Of a DNA stretch of 10,971 bases, positions 1-7,925 are shown in pieces; the stretch's first letter is position 1; the number at the start of each line of letters is the position of its first letter. Below the pieces are notes generated by a model, which made no database searches, had not been told where the DNA came from, and was given only the letters and a program-made list of their open reading frames with translations. The translations under genes and the position numbers were made by a program. This stretch comes from Bacteroidetes bacterium UBA4408 (GTDB lineage: Bacteria; Bacteroidota; Bacteroidia; UBA4408). Location: NCBI GenBank assembly GCA_002389785.1, contig DGQS01000223.1:1-10971 (forward strand), read 5' to 3'.

Positions 1-2163
1 GATGATGCAATTGTGGTAATTGAAAACACGCATCGAATTTTCGACAATGGAAAAGTACCCATAAAACAAGCAGCAAAAATTGCTGCGGGCGAAATATTTT
101 TACCGGTGCTTTCGGGTACCTTAACCACACTTGCACCTTTTATTCCATTAGCCTTTTGGAAAGGGATAATAGGTAAGTTCATGTTTTTTTTACCGGTGAC
201 ACTTATTGTAACACTACTCGCATCGCTGGTGGTAGCTTATCTGATTAATCCGGTTTTTGCTGTACAGTTTATGAAGCCACATCAGGATGATAACGATCCT
301 TTAGTTAAAGCTAAAAAGAACAAAGGTTTAAAAATTACCGGGGTTATATTTGCGGCTGTTGCATTGCTGTTTTATATAAGTGGCAACTTTGGAATGGGTA
401 ACTTTATTCTATTCCTATATGGCTTAATTTTATTGAATCGCTTTGTGTTCACCAAGGTAATTTTGAACTTTCAAACTAAAGTTTGGCCGGCAATTCAAGA
501 TCGTTATGCTCGCATACTAAGCCGTGCCTTACAAGGTCGACGCCCTATTTGGTTGTTGGTTGGAACAGTGGGATTATTGATATTTAGTTTTGTGTTAACC
601 GGAATTGTCAAGCCTAAAGTGGTATTTTTTCCAAACAGCGATCCAAACTTTGTGTATACGTATATTAATTTACCGGTAGGAACAAATGTAGAATATACCG
701 ATTCAATTACGCGTATTGTAGAGGATCGTGTTTACAAGGTAATGGAACCGGATGGTAAACCCAATCCGATAGTTGAATCCATTATTTCAAACGTTGCTGT
801 GGGTGCTACCGATCCCAATGATGGCGATAGAAGCACCGCCCCAAATAAAGGTAAGGTTTCGGTTGCCTTTGTGGAGTTTGCACATCGAAACGGTGCGTCT
901 ACCAGTGTTTATTTAGACAAAATACGAGAAGCAGTAAAAGGAATTCCTGGGGCTGAAATTACTGTTGATAAAGAAGCAGCAGGTCCACCGGTAGGGAAGC
1001 CTGTGAGTATTGAAATTACCGGTGATGATCTTACCGATTTAATACAAGTTTCGAAGCGATTGAAACTTTACCTTGATTCATTGCAAATACCGGGTGTGGA
1101 AGAATTAAAATCTGACATACAAAATAACAAGCCGGAAATTGTGGTTGACATTGACAGAGAACGAGCAAATCGTGAAGGGATTAGCACTGCTCAAATTGGT
1201 GGTGAAATTCGCAACGCAGTATTTGGTGCAGAAGTAAGCAAATTTAGAGATGCCAATGACGAATACCCTATACAGTTGCGCTACAAGGAAGATCAACGCA
1301 ACAACATTGATGTGTTGATGAATTTAAAAATTACTTACCGCGATATGAATATGGGTGGTATGATTCGTCAGGTACCACTGGCTTCGGTTGCGAAAATACA
1401 TTACGACAATACCTTTGGAGGAATAAAACGTAAAAATCAAAAACGCATTGTTACTTTATCGAGCAATGTATTGAGTAGTGCGAATCCAAATGAAGTAGTT
1501 GGTAAGGTGCAAGATGCTGTAGCACGATTTAGCATTCCTTCTGGAATTAGTATTGACATGACCGGGGAACAACAGGAACAAAAAGAAACAGGAGCATTTT
1601 TAGGAGCTGCCTTAATGACCTCTTTGGGCCTAATATTTTTGATTCTGGTGATGCAATTTAATTCGATTAGCCGACCGCTAATTATTTTGAGTGAGATTTT
1701 ATTTAGCGTTATTGGTGTATTGCTAGGTATGTCGATTTTTAATATGCAAATTTCAATTATCATGACCGGTATTGGTATTGTTGCCTTAGCGGGAATTGTG
1801 GTGCGTAACGGGATATTGTTGGTTGAGTTTACCGATTTGCTTATGGAGCAAGGAATGGAGTTGAATGCCGCAATTATAGAGGCCGGCCGAACCAGGATGA
1901 CGCCGGTAATTTTAACTGCATCGGCAACTATACTTGGCTTGATTCCTTTGGCGGTAGGATTAAACATCGATTTTGTGACCTTATTCACGGAGTTTAATCC
2001 GCATATTTTCTTTGGAGGAGACAGTGTTGCGTTTTGGGGACCATTGAGCTGGACCATGATTTTTGGTTTGAGTTTCGCAACCTTTTTAACGCTGATTTTA
2101 GTTCCTGCGATGTATTTATTAGCAATGCGATTGAAGCAAAAGCTTGGATTGGTAAAAGCTTAA
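1..2163 (+). CDS. RND-family efflux transporter permease, 5'-truncated (AcrB-like, HAE-type)
   Basis: This is the C-terminal part of an inner-membrane proton-driven drug/solute exporter of the RND superfamily, which works with a periplasmic adaptor and an outer-membrane channel. The frame is open from base 1, so the start lies outside the window; the 720 residues present compare with about 1,030-1,060 in AcrB-type pumps. The first two residues are the Asp-Asp pair of the TM4 motif (DDAIVVIENT), the proton-relay aspartates of AcrB. TM5-TM6 follow, then two extra hydrophobic segments (window residues about 111-127 and 132-150), TM7 (about 180-199), the second periplasmic porter/docking half (about 205-530), and TM8-TM12 (about 533 to 710). 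TM10 reads VVRNGILLVE, with Arg at residue 602 where AcrB has Lys940. A strong terminator follows the stop codon. The family call is secure; the substrate cannot be inferred. Adaptor and outer-membrane genes are probably upstream, outside the window. Confidence 0.93.
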   Translation, partial: DDAIVVIENTHRIFDNGKVPIKQAAKIAAGEIFLPVLSGTLTTLAPFIPLAFWKGIIGKFMFFLPVTLIVTLLASLVVAYLINPVFAVQFMKPHQDDNDPLVKAKKNKGLKITGVIFAAVALLFYISGNFGMGNFILFLYGLILLNRFVFTKVILNFQTKVWPAIQDRYARILSRALQGRRPIWLLVGTVGLLIFSFVLTGIVKPKVVFFPNSDPNFVYTYINLPVGTNVEYTDSITRIVEDRVYKVMEPDGKPNPIVESIISNVAVGATDPNDGDRSTAPNKGKVSVAFVEFAHRNGASTSVYLDKIREAVKGIPGAEITVDKEAAGPPVGKPVSIEITGDDLTDLIQVSKRLKLYLDSLQIPGVEELKSDIQNNKPEIVVDIDRERANREGISTAQIGGEIRNAVFGAEVSKFRDANDEYPIQLRYKEDQRNNIDVLMNLKITYRDMNMGGMIRQVPLASVAKIHYDNTFGGIKRKNQKRIVTLSSNVLSSANPNEVVGKVQDAVARFSIPSGISIDMTGEQQEQKETGAFLGAALMTSLGLIFLILVMQFNSISRPLIILSEILFSVIGVLLGMSIFNMQISIIMTGIGIVALAGIVVRNGILLVEFTDLLMEQGMELNAAIIEAGRTRMTPVILTASATILGLIPLAVGLNIDFVTLFTEFNPHIFFGGDSVAFWGPLSWTMIFGLSFATFLTLILVPAMYLLAMRLKQKLGLVKA

Positions 2164-2182
2164 TATTTAGTATAACTCATTT

Positions 2183-2218
2183 AAAAAGCGGTGCTCCTGG
2201 AATGGAACACCGCTTTTT
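2183..2218. terminator. Rho-independent terminator, probably bidirectional
   Basis: The arms AAAAAGCGGTGCTCC (2183-2197) and GGAACACCGCTTTTT (2204-2218) form a 15-bp stem with a single C/A mismatch and a six-base loop. The rightward transcript ends in a U run, so it terminates the RND gene whose stop is 20 bases upstream. The same hairpin read leftwards also ends in a T run. It could therefore stop transcripts from the convergent phosphatase gene, which ends about 175 bp to the right. Confidence 0.85.
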
Positions 2219-2392
2219 ATTTTGTATTGCACTACTGTTCTCTTTAGGAGTGTATTTTAAAGAGTTGCGTTATATCTGTTAAGGCGAAATTGTTGAAGCA
2301 AACAGTGCTTAGTTAATCTGTGATCTTTCGTTAAAATCATTGCTCCTCTTTTTAAAAATAGGAGAATTTAAGTTTGTAGAAAGTAGTATTTT

Positions 2393-3649
2393 TTACTCAA
2401 TAAGTTCAATTTTTTTGACAAGGGTTTTACTTCCATTAACCAGTTTAAGAAAGTATGTTCCCGGTGAAAAATTACTTAAATCTACAGTGAAACTGCTTGT
2501 TCCGGAGGGAATATTGTTTTGCATAATTTCCCTTCCGAGTAAGTCATGCACAAAAAGCTTTTGCTTCGAAGAATTGGTGTTTAATAATTTCACAGTAAAG
2601 ATGTCGTGTGAGGGATTCGGAAATACCAAAAAGCTATTGTTGGCCGCTATGGAATTAACATTAATCGTATTGGTGAGCCAAGACTTTCCATCTAGTTTCC
2701 AGGCTGTATATGTTTCGGGTTGAATGCCTGAATCGTAAATTAAATGATGCAAGGCAGTAACAGCAACATCGGTATGCACAGGTGATTGTTTCATCAAATT
2801 TTTGTTTACACCTGTAGAGTTAAAGATTCCTGTTGCTAAAAAATTATAGGTACCAGGGTCGGAGGCTGAGATTTGTTGTGGAGTAACAGAGTTGCCTGAT
2901 GCAATGAACCAAATATGTCGTTCGGCCCAAGAGTTTCCTCCATGCACAAATCCGGTTCCTCCATGGTCGGTTACTACTAAAATTAGCCAATCTTCGCTTG
3001 CATAATTGCTTCGCATTTTTAGTGCATTGAGCAATATTCCCACTTGGGCATCGGCATACTCAATTGCTGTTAAATACTGTGCATTACCGGGATTAAAAGT
3101 GCTGGAGTGACCTTCGCGATCCACAGCTTCATAATAGGCAAAGAGGCAATCGAGATTGGTATCGGCCAATTGGCGCAAGGCTTCCGCAGTGGTTGAATCG
3201 CCTCCATTCGCAGTTTGAATTTTGGCATCCATGCCATCGTTGTAAACGAAATTATTTAAGGCTTCCCATTCTGAAATTTGTACGCATCGCAAATTGGGTT
3301 TAATTTCTTTGGCTCGTTTCGTAAAATAAGGATAGCTATTAAAACTGCTGTTGGCATACGAATTAGCTTTTACACCGTGTTTATTCCACCAGGTTCCGGT
3401 CATGATGCTTGACCATGAAGGGCCCGAAATGGTGATACCGCAATGCCAGGAATCGTAGGTGTATAAGCTTGTGCTGATGAGTGAATCGAGATACGGAGTA
3501 CTTGCTTGCTGCAAAGCATCGGAGCGGCAGCCGTCAATGCCAATAATTAGCACTTTACGGGATTGTGATGCCCGGCAAGAAGCATCTTTTCCAACTCCCA
3601 TGAGTAGCATACTGCATACGGTGAGTACAAGTTGGTATTTAAGCAACAT
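2393..3649 (-). CDS. Secreted alkaline-phosphatase-superfamily phosphodiesterase/phosphatase with T9SS sorting domain
   Basis: This is a predicted exported metal-dependent phosphoesterase related to nucleotide pyrophosphatases/phosphodiesterases (NPP). Residues 1 to about 28 look like a signal peptide. The expected two-metal site can be traced: Asp39 in GIDG, candidate nucleophile Ser75 in ISGPSW, HGV..N with Asn96, Asp177 and His181 in DREGH, Asp228-His229 in VVTDHGG, and His292 in VHTD. In many NPP relatives the nucleophile is Thr (TFPN); here the aligned residue is Ser. Residues about 341-418 are a type A T9SS C-terminal domain (FPNPS, then LGREI, then SPGTYFLKL, ending KKIELIE). The protein should therefore be moved across the outer membrane by the Por machinery and released or anchored at the surface. 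The ATG at 3649 gives a good signal peptide. It is convergent with the RND gene and divergent from dnaG. The substrate (phosphomono- or diester) is not determinable from sequence. Confidence 0.9.
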   Translation of the reverse strand: MLLKYQLVLTVCSMLLMGVGKDASCRASQSRKVLIIGIDGCRSDALQQASTPYLDSLISTSLYTYDSWHCGITISGPSWSSIMTGTWWNKHGVKANSYANSSFNSYPYFTKRAKEIKPNLRCVQISEWEALNNFVYNDGMDAKIQTANGGDSTTAEALRQLADTNLDCLFAYYEAVDREGHSSTFNPGNAQYLTAIEYADAQVGILLNALKMRSNYASEDWLILVVTDHGGTGFVHGGNSWAERHIWFIASGNSVTPQQISASDPGTYNFLATGIFNSTGVNKNLMKQSPVHTDVAVTALHHLIYDSGIQPETYTAWKLDGKSWLTNTINVNSIAANNSFLVFPNPSHDIFTVKLLNTNSSKQKLFVHDLLGREIMQNNIPSGTSSFTVDLSNFSPGTYFLKLVNGSKTLVKKIELIE

Positions 3650-3654
3650 AACAT

Positions 3655-3683
3655 ATGTAATTAAATGTAATTCAAATGTATAA
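3655..3683. repeat. Three short direct repeats at one-helical-turn spacing
   Basis: ATGTAATT occurs at 3655-3662 and 3665-3672, and the related ATGTATAA at 3676-3683, giving a period of 10 then 11 bp. The array sits just upstream of the phosphatase ATG and covers its candidate -7 box. It could be an operator bound on one face of the helix, or chance in AT-rich DNA. Confidence 0.35.
3673..3680 (-). promoter_or_regulatory. Candidate -7 box for the phosphatase gene
   Basis: On the minus strand this is TACATTTG, an exact match to the Bacteroidota -7 consensus TAnnTTTG. It would give a leader of roughly 16 nt before the ATG at 3649. No good TTTG -33 element lies 17-23 bp upstream, so the call rests on the -7 box and its position. 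The box overlaps a set of phased ATGTAATT-like repeats. Confidence 0.4.
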
Positions 3684-3720
3684 AATATCTTTGAACGCTT
3701 TTGTCACTTGTGAATTTCGC

Positions 3721-3751
3721 TTTACAAATCACACTAAATTTCTTACCTTGG
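3721..3751 (+). promoter_or_regulatory. Candidate dnaG promoter
   Basis: TTTA (3721-3724), a 19-bp spacer and TACCTTGG (3744-3751) each differ by one base from the Bacteroidota elements TTTG and TAnnTTTG. Transcription would begin near 3758, about 12 nt before the GTG of dnaG. A second possibility is an exact -7 match, TATCTTTG at 3686-3693, which lacks a -33 partner and would give a leader of about 70 nt. Confidence 0.3.
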
Positions 3752-3769
3752 TCGTCCTTTTAAAAAACC

Positions 3770-5785
3770 GTGATCCCAAAAGAAACCATCGATAAAATTT
3801 TTGAAACTGCCCGAGTAGAAGAGGTAGTTGGAGATTTTGTGTCGCTCAAACGGAGGGGTGTTAATTTACTTGGTAATTGCCCCTTTCACAATGAAAAAAC
3901 ACCTTCATTTACTGTTTCTCCGGCAAAAGGAATTTACAAATGTTTTGGTTGTGGCAAAGGGGGAAACTCAGTAAATTTTATCATGGAGCACGAGTCGCTC
4001 TCGTATCCGGAAGCATTAAAATACCTGGCTAAAAAATACAACATTGAGGTTCCGGAAGTGGAGCTGAGTGCCGAACAAATTGAACACGACAATGAGCGTG
4101 AGAGTATATTTTTAGTTACGGCTTTTGCACAAAAATATTTTACCGAGCAACTGCATCAATCGCCCGAAGGAATTGCCATTGGTTTAAGCTATTTTAAAGA
4201 GCGGGGATTTAGAGAAGACATCATTGAAAAGTTTCAGTTAGGCTATTCGCACGACAAATGGCGAAACTTTACAGATGCGGCTCTTGAAGCAGGTTATAAA
4301 ACCGATTATCTTATTCGTTCAGGGCTCACCATACGCAGTGAGAAAACGCCTTCTGTAGATATTGCCGATGAGCAAACTATTCCCGGCGAAAAAAGAGAGC
4401 GATTGTTTGATCGATTTTCGGGACGAGTAATGTTTCCGGTACATAACATATCGGGAAGAGTAATTGCTTTTGGCGGAAGAATTTTGGGTTCGGATAAAAA
4501 AGTTGCCAAGTACATTAATTCCCCCGAAACCGAAATTTACCACAAGAGCAATGTGCTGTATGGCTTGTACTTCGCAAAGAAAGCGATATTGGCTAAGGAT
4601 GTTTGCTATTTGGTAGAAGGTTATACCGACGTTATTTCATTGTTTCAAGCGGGCATTGAAAATGCGGTGGCTTCGAGTGGAACATCCTTAACTGTGGAGC
4701 AAATTCGCTTGATTCATCGGTATACAAAAAACATCACCATTTTGTATGACGGAGATACTGCAGGAATAAAAGCTTCGTTTAGAGGAATTGATTTGATTTT
4801 GGAAGAGGGGATGAATGTTAAGGTGTTGTTGTTTCCGGATGGAGAAGATCCTGACTCATACAGTAAAAAAGTGAGCAGTGCCGAATTGGAAGATTTTATT
4901 TCTAAAAATTCTCTTGATTTTATTCGCTTTAAAACCGGCTTGTTGTATGAAGAAACGCGGCATGATCCCATAAAAAAAGCCGGGCTCATTCATAATATTG
5001 TTGAAACTATTTCGCTGATACCGGATGCAATATCGCGCTCGGTGTATGTAAAAGAGTGCAGCAGGATAATGGATATGGGGGAGCAGATTTTGCTTACCGA
5101 ACTGAATAAATTACGCCGAAAAAAACTGGGTGCTGCAGCCGAAAAAGCAGGAGATGAAAACTATTCAGGCAATTTTTCTGAAGCAGCGATAGCTGAGGAG
5201 GAACAAGACATTATTGTTGAAGATGCGATTGAATTTCAGGAACAGGATATTATTCGCTTGCTGATTAATTTTGGAAATCGTGAAATAAATTTTGAAGTAG
5301 TTGATGAGGAGCAAAATACTCAAACCGTTACTACTACTGTTGCAGAGCGCATACATTTTGAAATTACGAACGACCAATTAACCTTTGAAAATAAAAATTA
5401 CGAGTTAATTTTTGCTGAGGTGGCGCAACATTTAGCCGATGAAAAAGTGCCGGATGTAAATTATTTTACCCAACATCACGACCCGTTAATACAACAATTG
5501 GCCATTGACATGGTGAGCAATAAATACGAGCTAAGTCAACATTGGGAGCGGCACCACATCAATGTGCAAACCGAAGAAATGGTGTTGAAACAATCGGTGT
5601 ATAGTGCGCTATTTTCGTTGAAAAACACCAAGGTGATGAAGTTGATTAGTGAGAATCAACAACAATTAAAAGAATTTAAAGATTTAAATGAGGAGAGCTT
5701 GCAGGCTTTAATTGAGCAGCAACAAGCTTTGTTGGAGGCTAAGAAACATTTTTCGCTGCAATTGGGGCGGATTATTTTGAAATAA
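3770..5785 (+). CDS. dnaG: DNA primase DnaG
   Basis: This is the primase that synthesises RNA primers for Okazaki fragments and replication restart, acting with the DnaB helicase. The N-terminal CHC2 zinc-binding domain has Cys37, His40, Cys58 and Cys61 (CPFH and CFGC). The catalytic core includes the basic FDRFSGRVMFPV segment (about 213-224), AKYINSPET (about 246-254), and the TOPRIM motifs EGYTDV (Glu283) and YDGDTAG (Asp327, Asp329), which coordinate Mg2+. The C-terminal helicase-interaction region starts near QEQDIIRLL (about 490) and ends in a Gln/Glu-rich, probably coiled helix. At 671 residues it is longer than E. coli DnaG (581), with the extra length in the C-terminal part. The GTG start gives MIPKETIDKIF, matching the usual beginning of the family, and no upstream ATG competes. 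No Shine-Dalgarno is visible; the start is preceded by an A-rich stretch. The gene stands alone, not in a classical rpsU-dnaG-rpoD cluster. Confidence 0.97.
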   Translation: MIPKETIDKIFETARVEEVVGDFVSLKRRGVNLLGNCPFHNEKTPSFTVSPAKGIYKCFGCGKGGNSVNFIMEHESLSYPEALKYLAKKYNIEVPEVELSAEQIEHDNERESIFLVTAFAQKYFTEQLHQSPEGIAIGLSYFKERGFREDIIEKFQLGYSHDKWRNFTDAALEAGYKTDYLIRSGLTIRSEKTPSVDIADEQTIPGEKRERLFDRFSGRVMFPVHNISGRVIAFGGRILGSDKKVAKYINSPETEIYHKSNVLYGLYFAKKAILAKDVCYLVEGYTDVISLFQAGIENAVASSGTSLTVEQIRLIHRYTKNITILYDGDTAGIKASFRGIDLILEEGMNVKVLLFPDGEDPDSYSKKVSSAELEDFISKNSLDFIRFKTGLLYEETRHDPIKKAGLIHNIVETISLIPDAISRSVYVKECSRIMDMGEQILLTELNKLRRKKLGAAAEKAGDENYSGNFSEAAIAEEEQDIIVEDAIEFQEQDIIRLLINFGNREINFEVVDEEQNTQTVTTTVAERIHFEITNDQLTFENKNYELIFAEVAQHLADEKVPDVNYFTQHHDPLIQQLAIDMVSNKYELSQHWERHHINVQTEEMVLKQSVYSALFSLKNTKVMKLISENQQQLKEFKDLNEESLQALIEQQQALLEAKKHFSLQLGRIILK

Positions 5786-5810
5786 AACGTTTTAAACTTG
5801 TTTATAGTTG
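5776..5810 (+). promoter_or_regulatory. Weak candidate promoter for the repeat-protein gene
   Basis: TTTG at 5776-5779 (inside the end of dnaG), a 23-bp spacer and TATAGTTG at 5803-5810 resemble the Bacteroidota consensus, with one mismatch in the -7 box and a spacer at the upper limit. The leader would be about 24 nt. Read-through from dnaG is the alternative, since no convincing terminator lies in the 55-bp gap. Confidence 0.25.
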
Positions 5811-5840
5811 CATTAAAACTGCATTTAATATAGAATTATT

Positions 5841-7925
5841 TTGAATAGATACCTCTTGCTTTATTTTCTTCTCTTGTTCAGTATTACTGCGCGTGCTCAA
5901 AATTTGAATTATGTAATGGCAAAAAGTATGGGCGGAAATGGTTTAGATCGAAGCCATTCAATTGCGGTTGCAAAATCTGGAAGTATTTATTTAGTTGGAG
6001 AATATAATGATACTGCTGATTTTGATCCTGGTCCTGCAACATTTACTTTATTTCCCCATCCAGTTGCGCCTATTTTTGGCCCTCCAAGTGAAGATGCTTT
6101 TATTACTAAGCTAGATTCAACTGGTAATTTTAGGTGGGCATTCGGGTTTGCTGGCTTTGATCATGGTATTGGTAGGTCAGTTGCCGTTGACAAAAATGAA
6201 AATGTATACTTTGCTGGTATTTTTACACATACAATTGATTTTGATCCTGGACCTGCTACTTTTAATATGACTTCAACTGGTACCGGCCAGCAATATGACG
6301 TATTTATTTTGAAGCTCGACAGCGGTGGAAATTTTATTTGGGCAAAGCAATTTGGTGGAAATCAAGGTGATGAGGTTTTAGCAATGACTCTGGACGATTT
6401 TGGAAATATTTATACCTGTGGCATATTTAGAACTACAGCAGACTTCGATCCCGGTCCAAATACTTTTAACCTTAGTGTAACACCCGGTGTTGGATATTTG
6501 GATGCCTTTATAAGCAAACTAGATGCTAATGGGAACTTTAAATGGGCAAAGCAGATTGGCGGTCTAAAAAATGAATTAGCTTTTGCAATTACATCGGATG
6601 GAGAAGGCAATGTCATCACTACCGGTACTTTTCAAGATTCTGCTGATTTTGATCCTGGCCCGCTTGTATATAACTTATATGCAGGTCGCTCATTCATTTC
6701 GAAACTCGATTCATTAGGAAATTTTGTTTGGGCGAAAAGTTTAAGTGGAATGAATGAAAGTAAGACTGTTACTTCAGATCTGAACGGAAATGTAATTGTT
6801 GGAGGTTCTTTTTACGGTTCTTGCGATTTTGACCCAGGGGTAAGCAACTATGTTCTTAATGCGCTCGTGTGGGATATTTTTATCACAAAATTAGATGCTG
6901 ATGGGAGTTTTATTTGGGCTAAAGGTTTTGTAGGAACAAATACTGAATATCAAGATTGTATCACTCATGATGCATTCGGTAATATTTATGCAGGAGGGCG
7001 GTTTTCTTCTACTGTAGATTTTGATCCGGGGCCAGCAACCTATAATCTTATTAACACAAATCCAGGAGCATCGAAAATGTATTTATTGAAATTAGATGCC
7101 AACGGAAACCTAAGATGGGCACATGGATTCGGTGGGATTGCTTTAGCTAGTTGCAATTCTATTGCTATAGACAATCAAGGACATGTGTACGCAACAGGCT
7201 CTTATTCTTTTACTGTTGATTTTAATCCATCGTCCGGAAATAATTTATTAACCTCTACCCTCTTTACCGATGATGTCTATGTTGCAAAATATTCACAATG
7301 TTTAACGACTACTTCTCAATCGATAGTGGCTTGTGAAAGCTTCAATTGGATTGACGGAAATACTTATTTAACTAGCAATAATACAGCTTCTATAACCTAC
7401 TCTGATAGTTCCGGTTGCGATAGTATAGTTACCCTGAATTTAACTATCATCAACCTCAATGATTCAATAATTCAATCCGGAATTACATTAACTTCGCTCG
7501 ACTCAAATGCCTCCTATCAATGGCTTGATTGTAATAATGCTTACTCTGCAATTATAGGGGCAACATCTCAAAGCTATATAGCTAGCACTAATGGAAACTA
7601 TGCTTTAATGCTTTCCTTGAATGGCTGTGTTGATACTTCATCCTGTTATACTATTATAGGTGTAAATATTGTTGATAACAAGTCGAGTTGGGGTTCCATT
7701 TTTTACCCCAATCCAACTAAGGGAAAAATCAACATCTACTTATCTAATAACGTAAAGCTACCTGTCGCTTTATCATTGTTCAACATGCTCGGAGAAAAAG
7801 TATTGGAAACAGAAATAATAAAAACATCAACAGAACTCTATCTTGATGTTTCTGTAGGTATTTATTTTTTGAGATTACAAGACGATGAAAATCAACATAT
7901 TCAAAAAATTGTTTTGGAAAGATAG
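5841..7925 (+). CDS. Secreted DFDPG-repeat (beta-propeller-like) protein with T9SS sorting domain
   Basis: This is an exported T9SS cargo protein of unknown function. Residues 1-20 form a clear signal peptide ending ARA-Q. Residues about 25-485 hold seven repeats of 60-73 residues resembling SBBP-type beta-propeller repeats. Each has a KLDxxGNFxWA-like strand (Lys90, 158, 226, 288, 350, 417; degenerate at 483) and a G.F...xDFDPGP loop (first Asp at 60, 133, 201, 269, 329, 393; degenerate DFNPS at 460). Residues about 487-536 (CESFNWIDGNTY to GCDSIVTLNLT) and about 540-606 form two small Cys-containing beta domains common in Bacteroidota surface proteins. Residues about 617-694 are the type A T9SS domain (FYPNPTKGK, LFNMLGEKV, VGIYFLRLQ, IQKIVLER). 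The TTG start is chosen because it alone keeps the charged start of the signal peptide; an in-frame stop lies 15 bases upstream and the next Met (residue 26) would remove the signal. Binding to polysaccharide, Ca2+ or other cells is possible but not shown. Confidence 0.88.
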   Translation: MNRYLLLYFLLLFSITARAQNLNYVMAKSMGGNGLDRSHSIAVAKSGSIYLVGEYNDTADFDPGPATFTLFPHPVAPIFGPPSEDAFITKLDSTGNFRWAFGFAGFDHGIGRSVAVDKNENVYFAGIFTHTIDFDPGPATFNMTSTGTGQQYDVFILKLDSGGNFIWAKQFGGNQGDEVLAMTLDDFGNIYTCGIFRTTADFDPGPNTFNLSVTPGVGYLDAFISKLDANGNFKWAKQIGGLKNELAFAITSDGEGNVITTGTFQDSADFDPGPLVYNLYAGRSFISKLDSLGNFVWAKSLSGMNESKTVTSDLNGNVIVGGSFYGSCDFDPGVSNYVLNALVWDIFITKLDADGSFIWAKGFVGTNTEYQDCITHDAFGNIYAGGRFSSTVDFDPGPATYNLINTNPGASKMYLLKLDANGNLRWAHGFGGIALASCNSIAIDNQGHVYATGSYSFTVDFNPSSGNNLLTSTLFTDDVYVAKYSQCLTTTSQSIVACESFNWIDGNTYLTSNNTASITYSDSSGCDSIVTLNLTIINLNDSIIQSGITLTSLDSNASYQWLDCNNAYSAIIGATSQSYIASTNGNYALMLSLNGCVDTSSCYTIIGVNIVDNKSSWGSIFYPNPTKGKINIYLSNNVKLPVALSLFNMLGEKVLETEIIKTSTELYLDVSVGIYFLRLQDDENQHIQKIVLER
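5913..7295 (+). repeat. Seven tandem coding repeats (DFDPG / KLDxxGNFxWA units)
   Basis: These are tandem units of about 180-220 bp inside the T9SS cargo gene, visible as the recurring tttgatcctgg-like sequence that encodes FDPG (first copy near 6021). Copies have diverged at the DNA level but keep the protein motif, so the array is old and under protein-level constraint. The last unit is the most degenerate. Confidence 0.85.

Noticed and set aside
1437..2057. 206-codon minus-strand ORF inside the RND gene
   Set aside because: It lies wholly antisense to well-conserved RND transmembrane segments and its sequence resembles no family.
2343..2364. CTCCT...AGGAG inverted repeat near the end of the phosphatase gene as its terminator
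   Set aside because: The stem is mostly A/T with a mismatch, and no T run follows in the minus-strand direction.
2340..2723. 127-codon plus-strand ORF opposite the 3' end of the phosphatase gene
   Set aside because: It is antisense to the T9SS sorting domain, has no recognisable domain and is explained as a shadow of the minus-strand gene.
5783..5794. Perfect 12-bp palindrome TAAAACGTTTTA at the dnaG stop codon
   Set aside because: A perfect palindrome without a loop makes a poor RNA hairpin, and one such A/T-rich palindrome is expected by chance; no second copy was seen.
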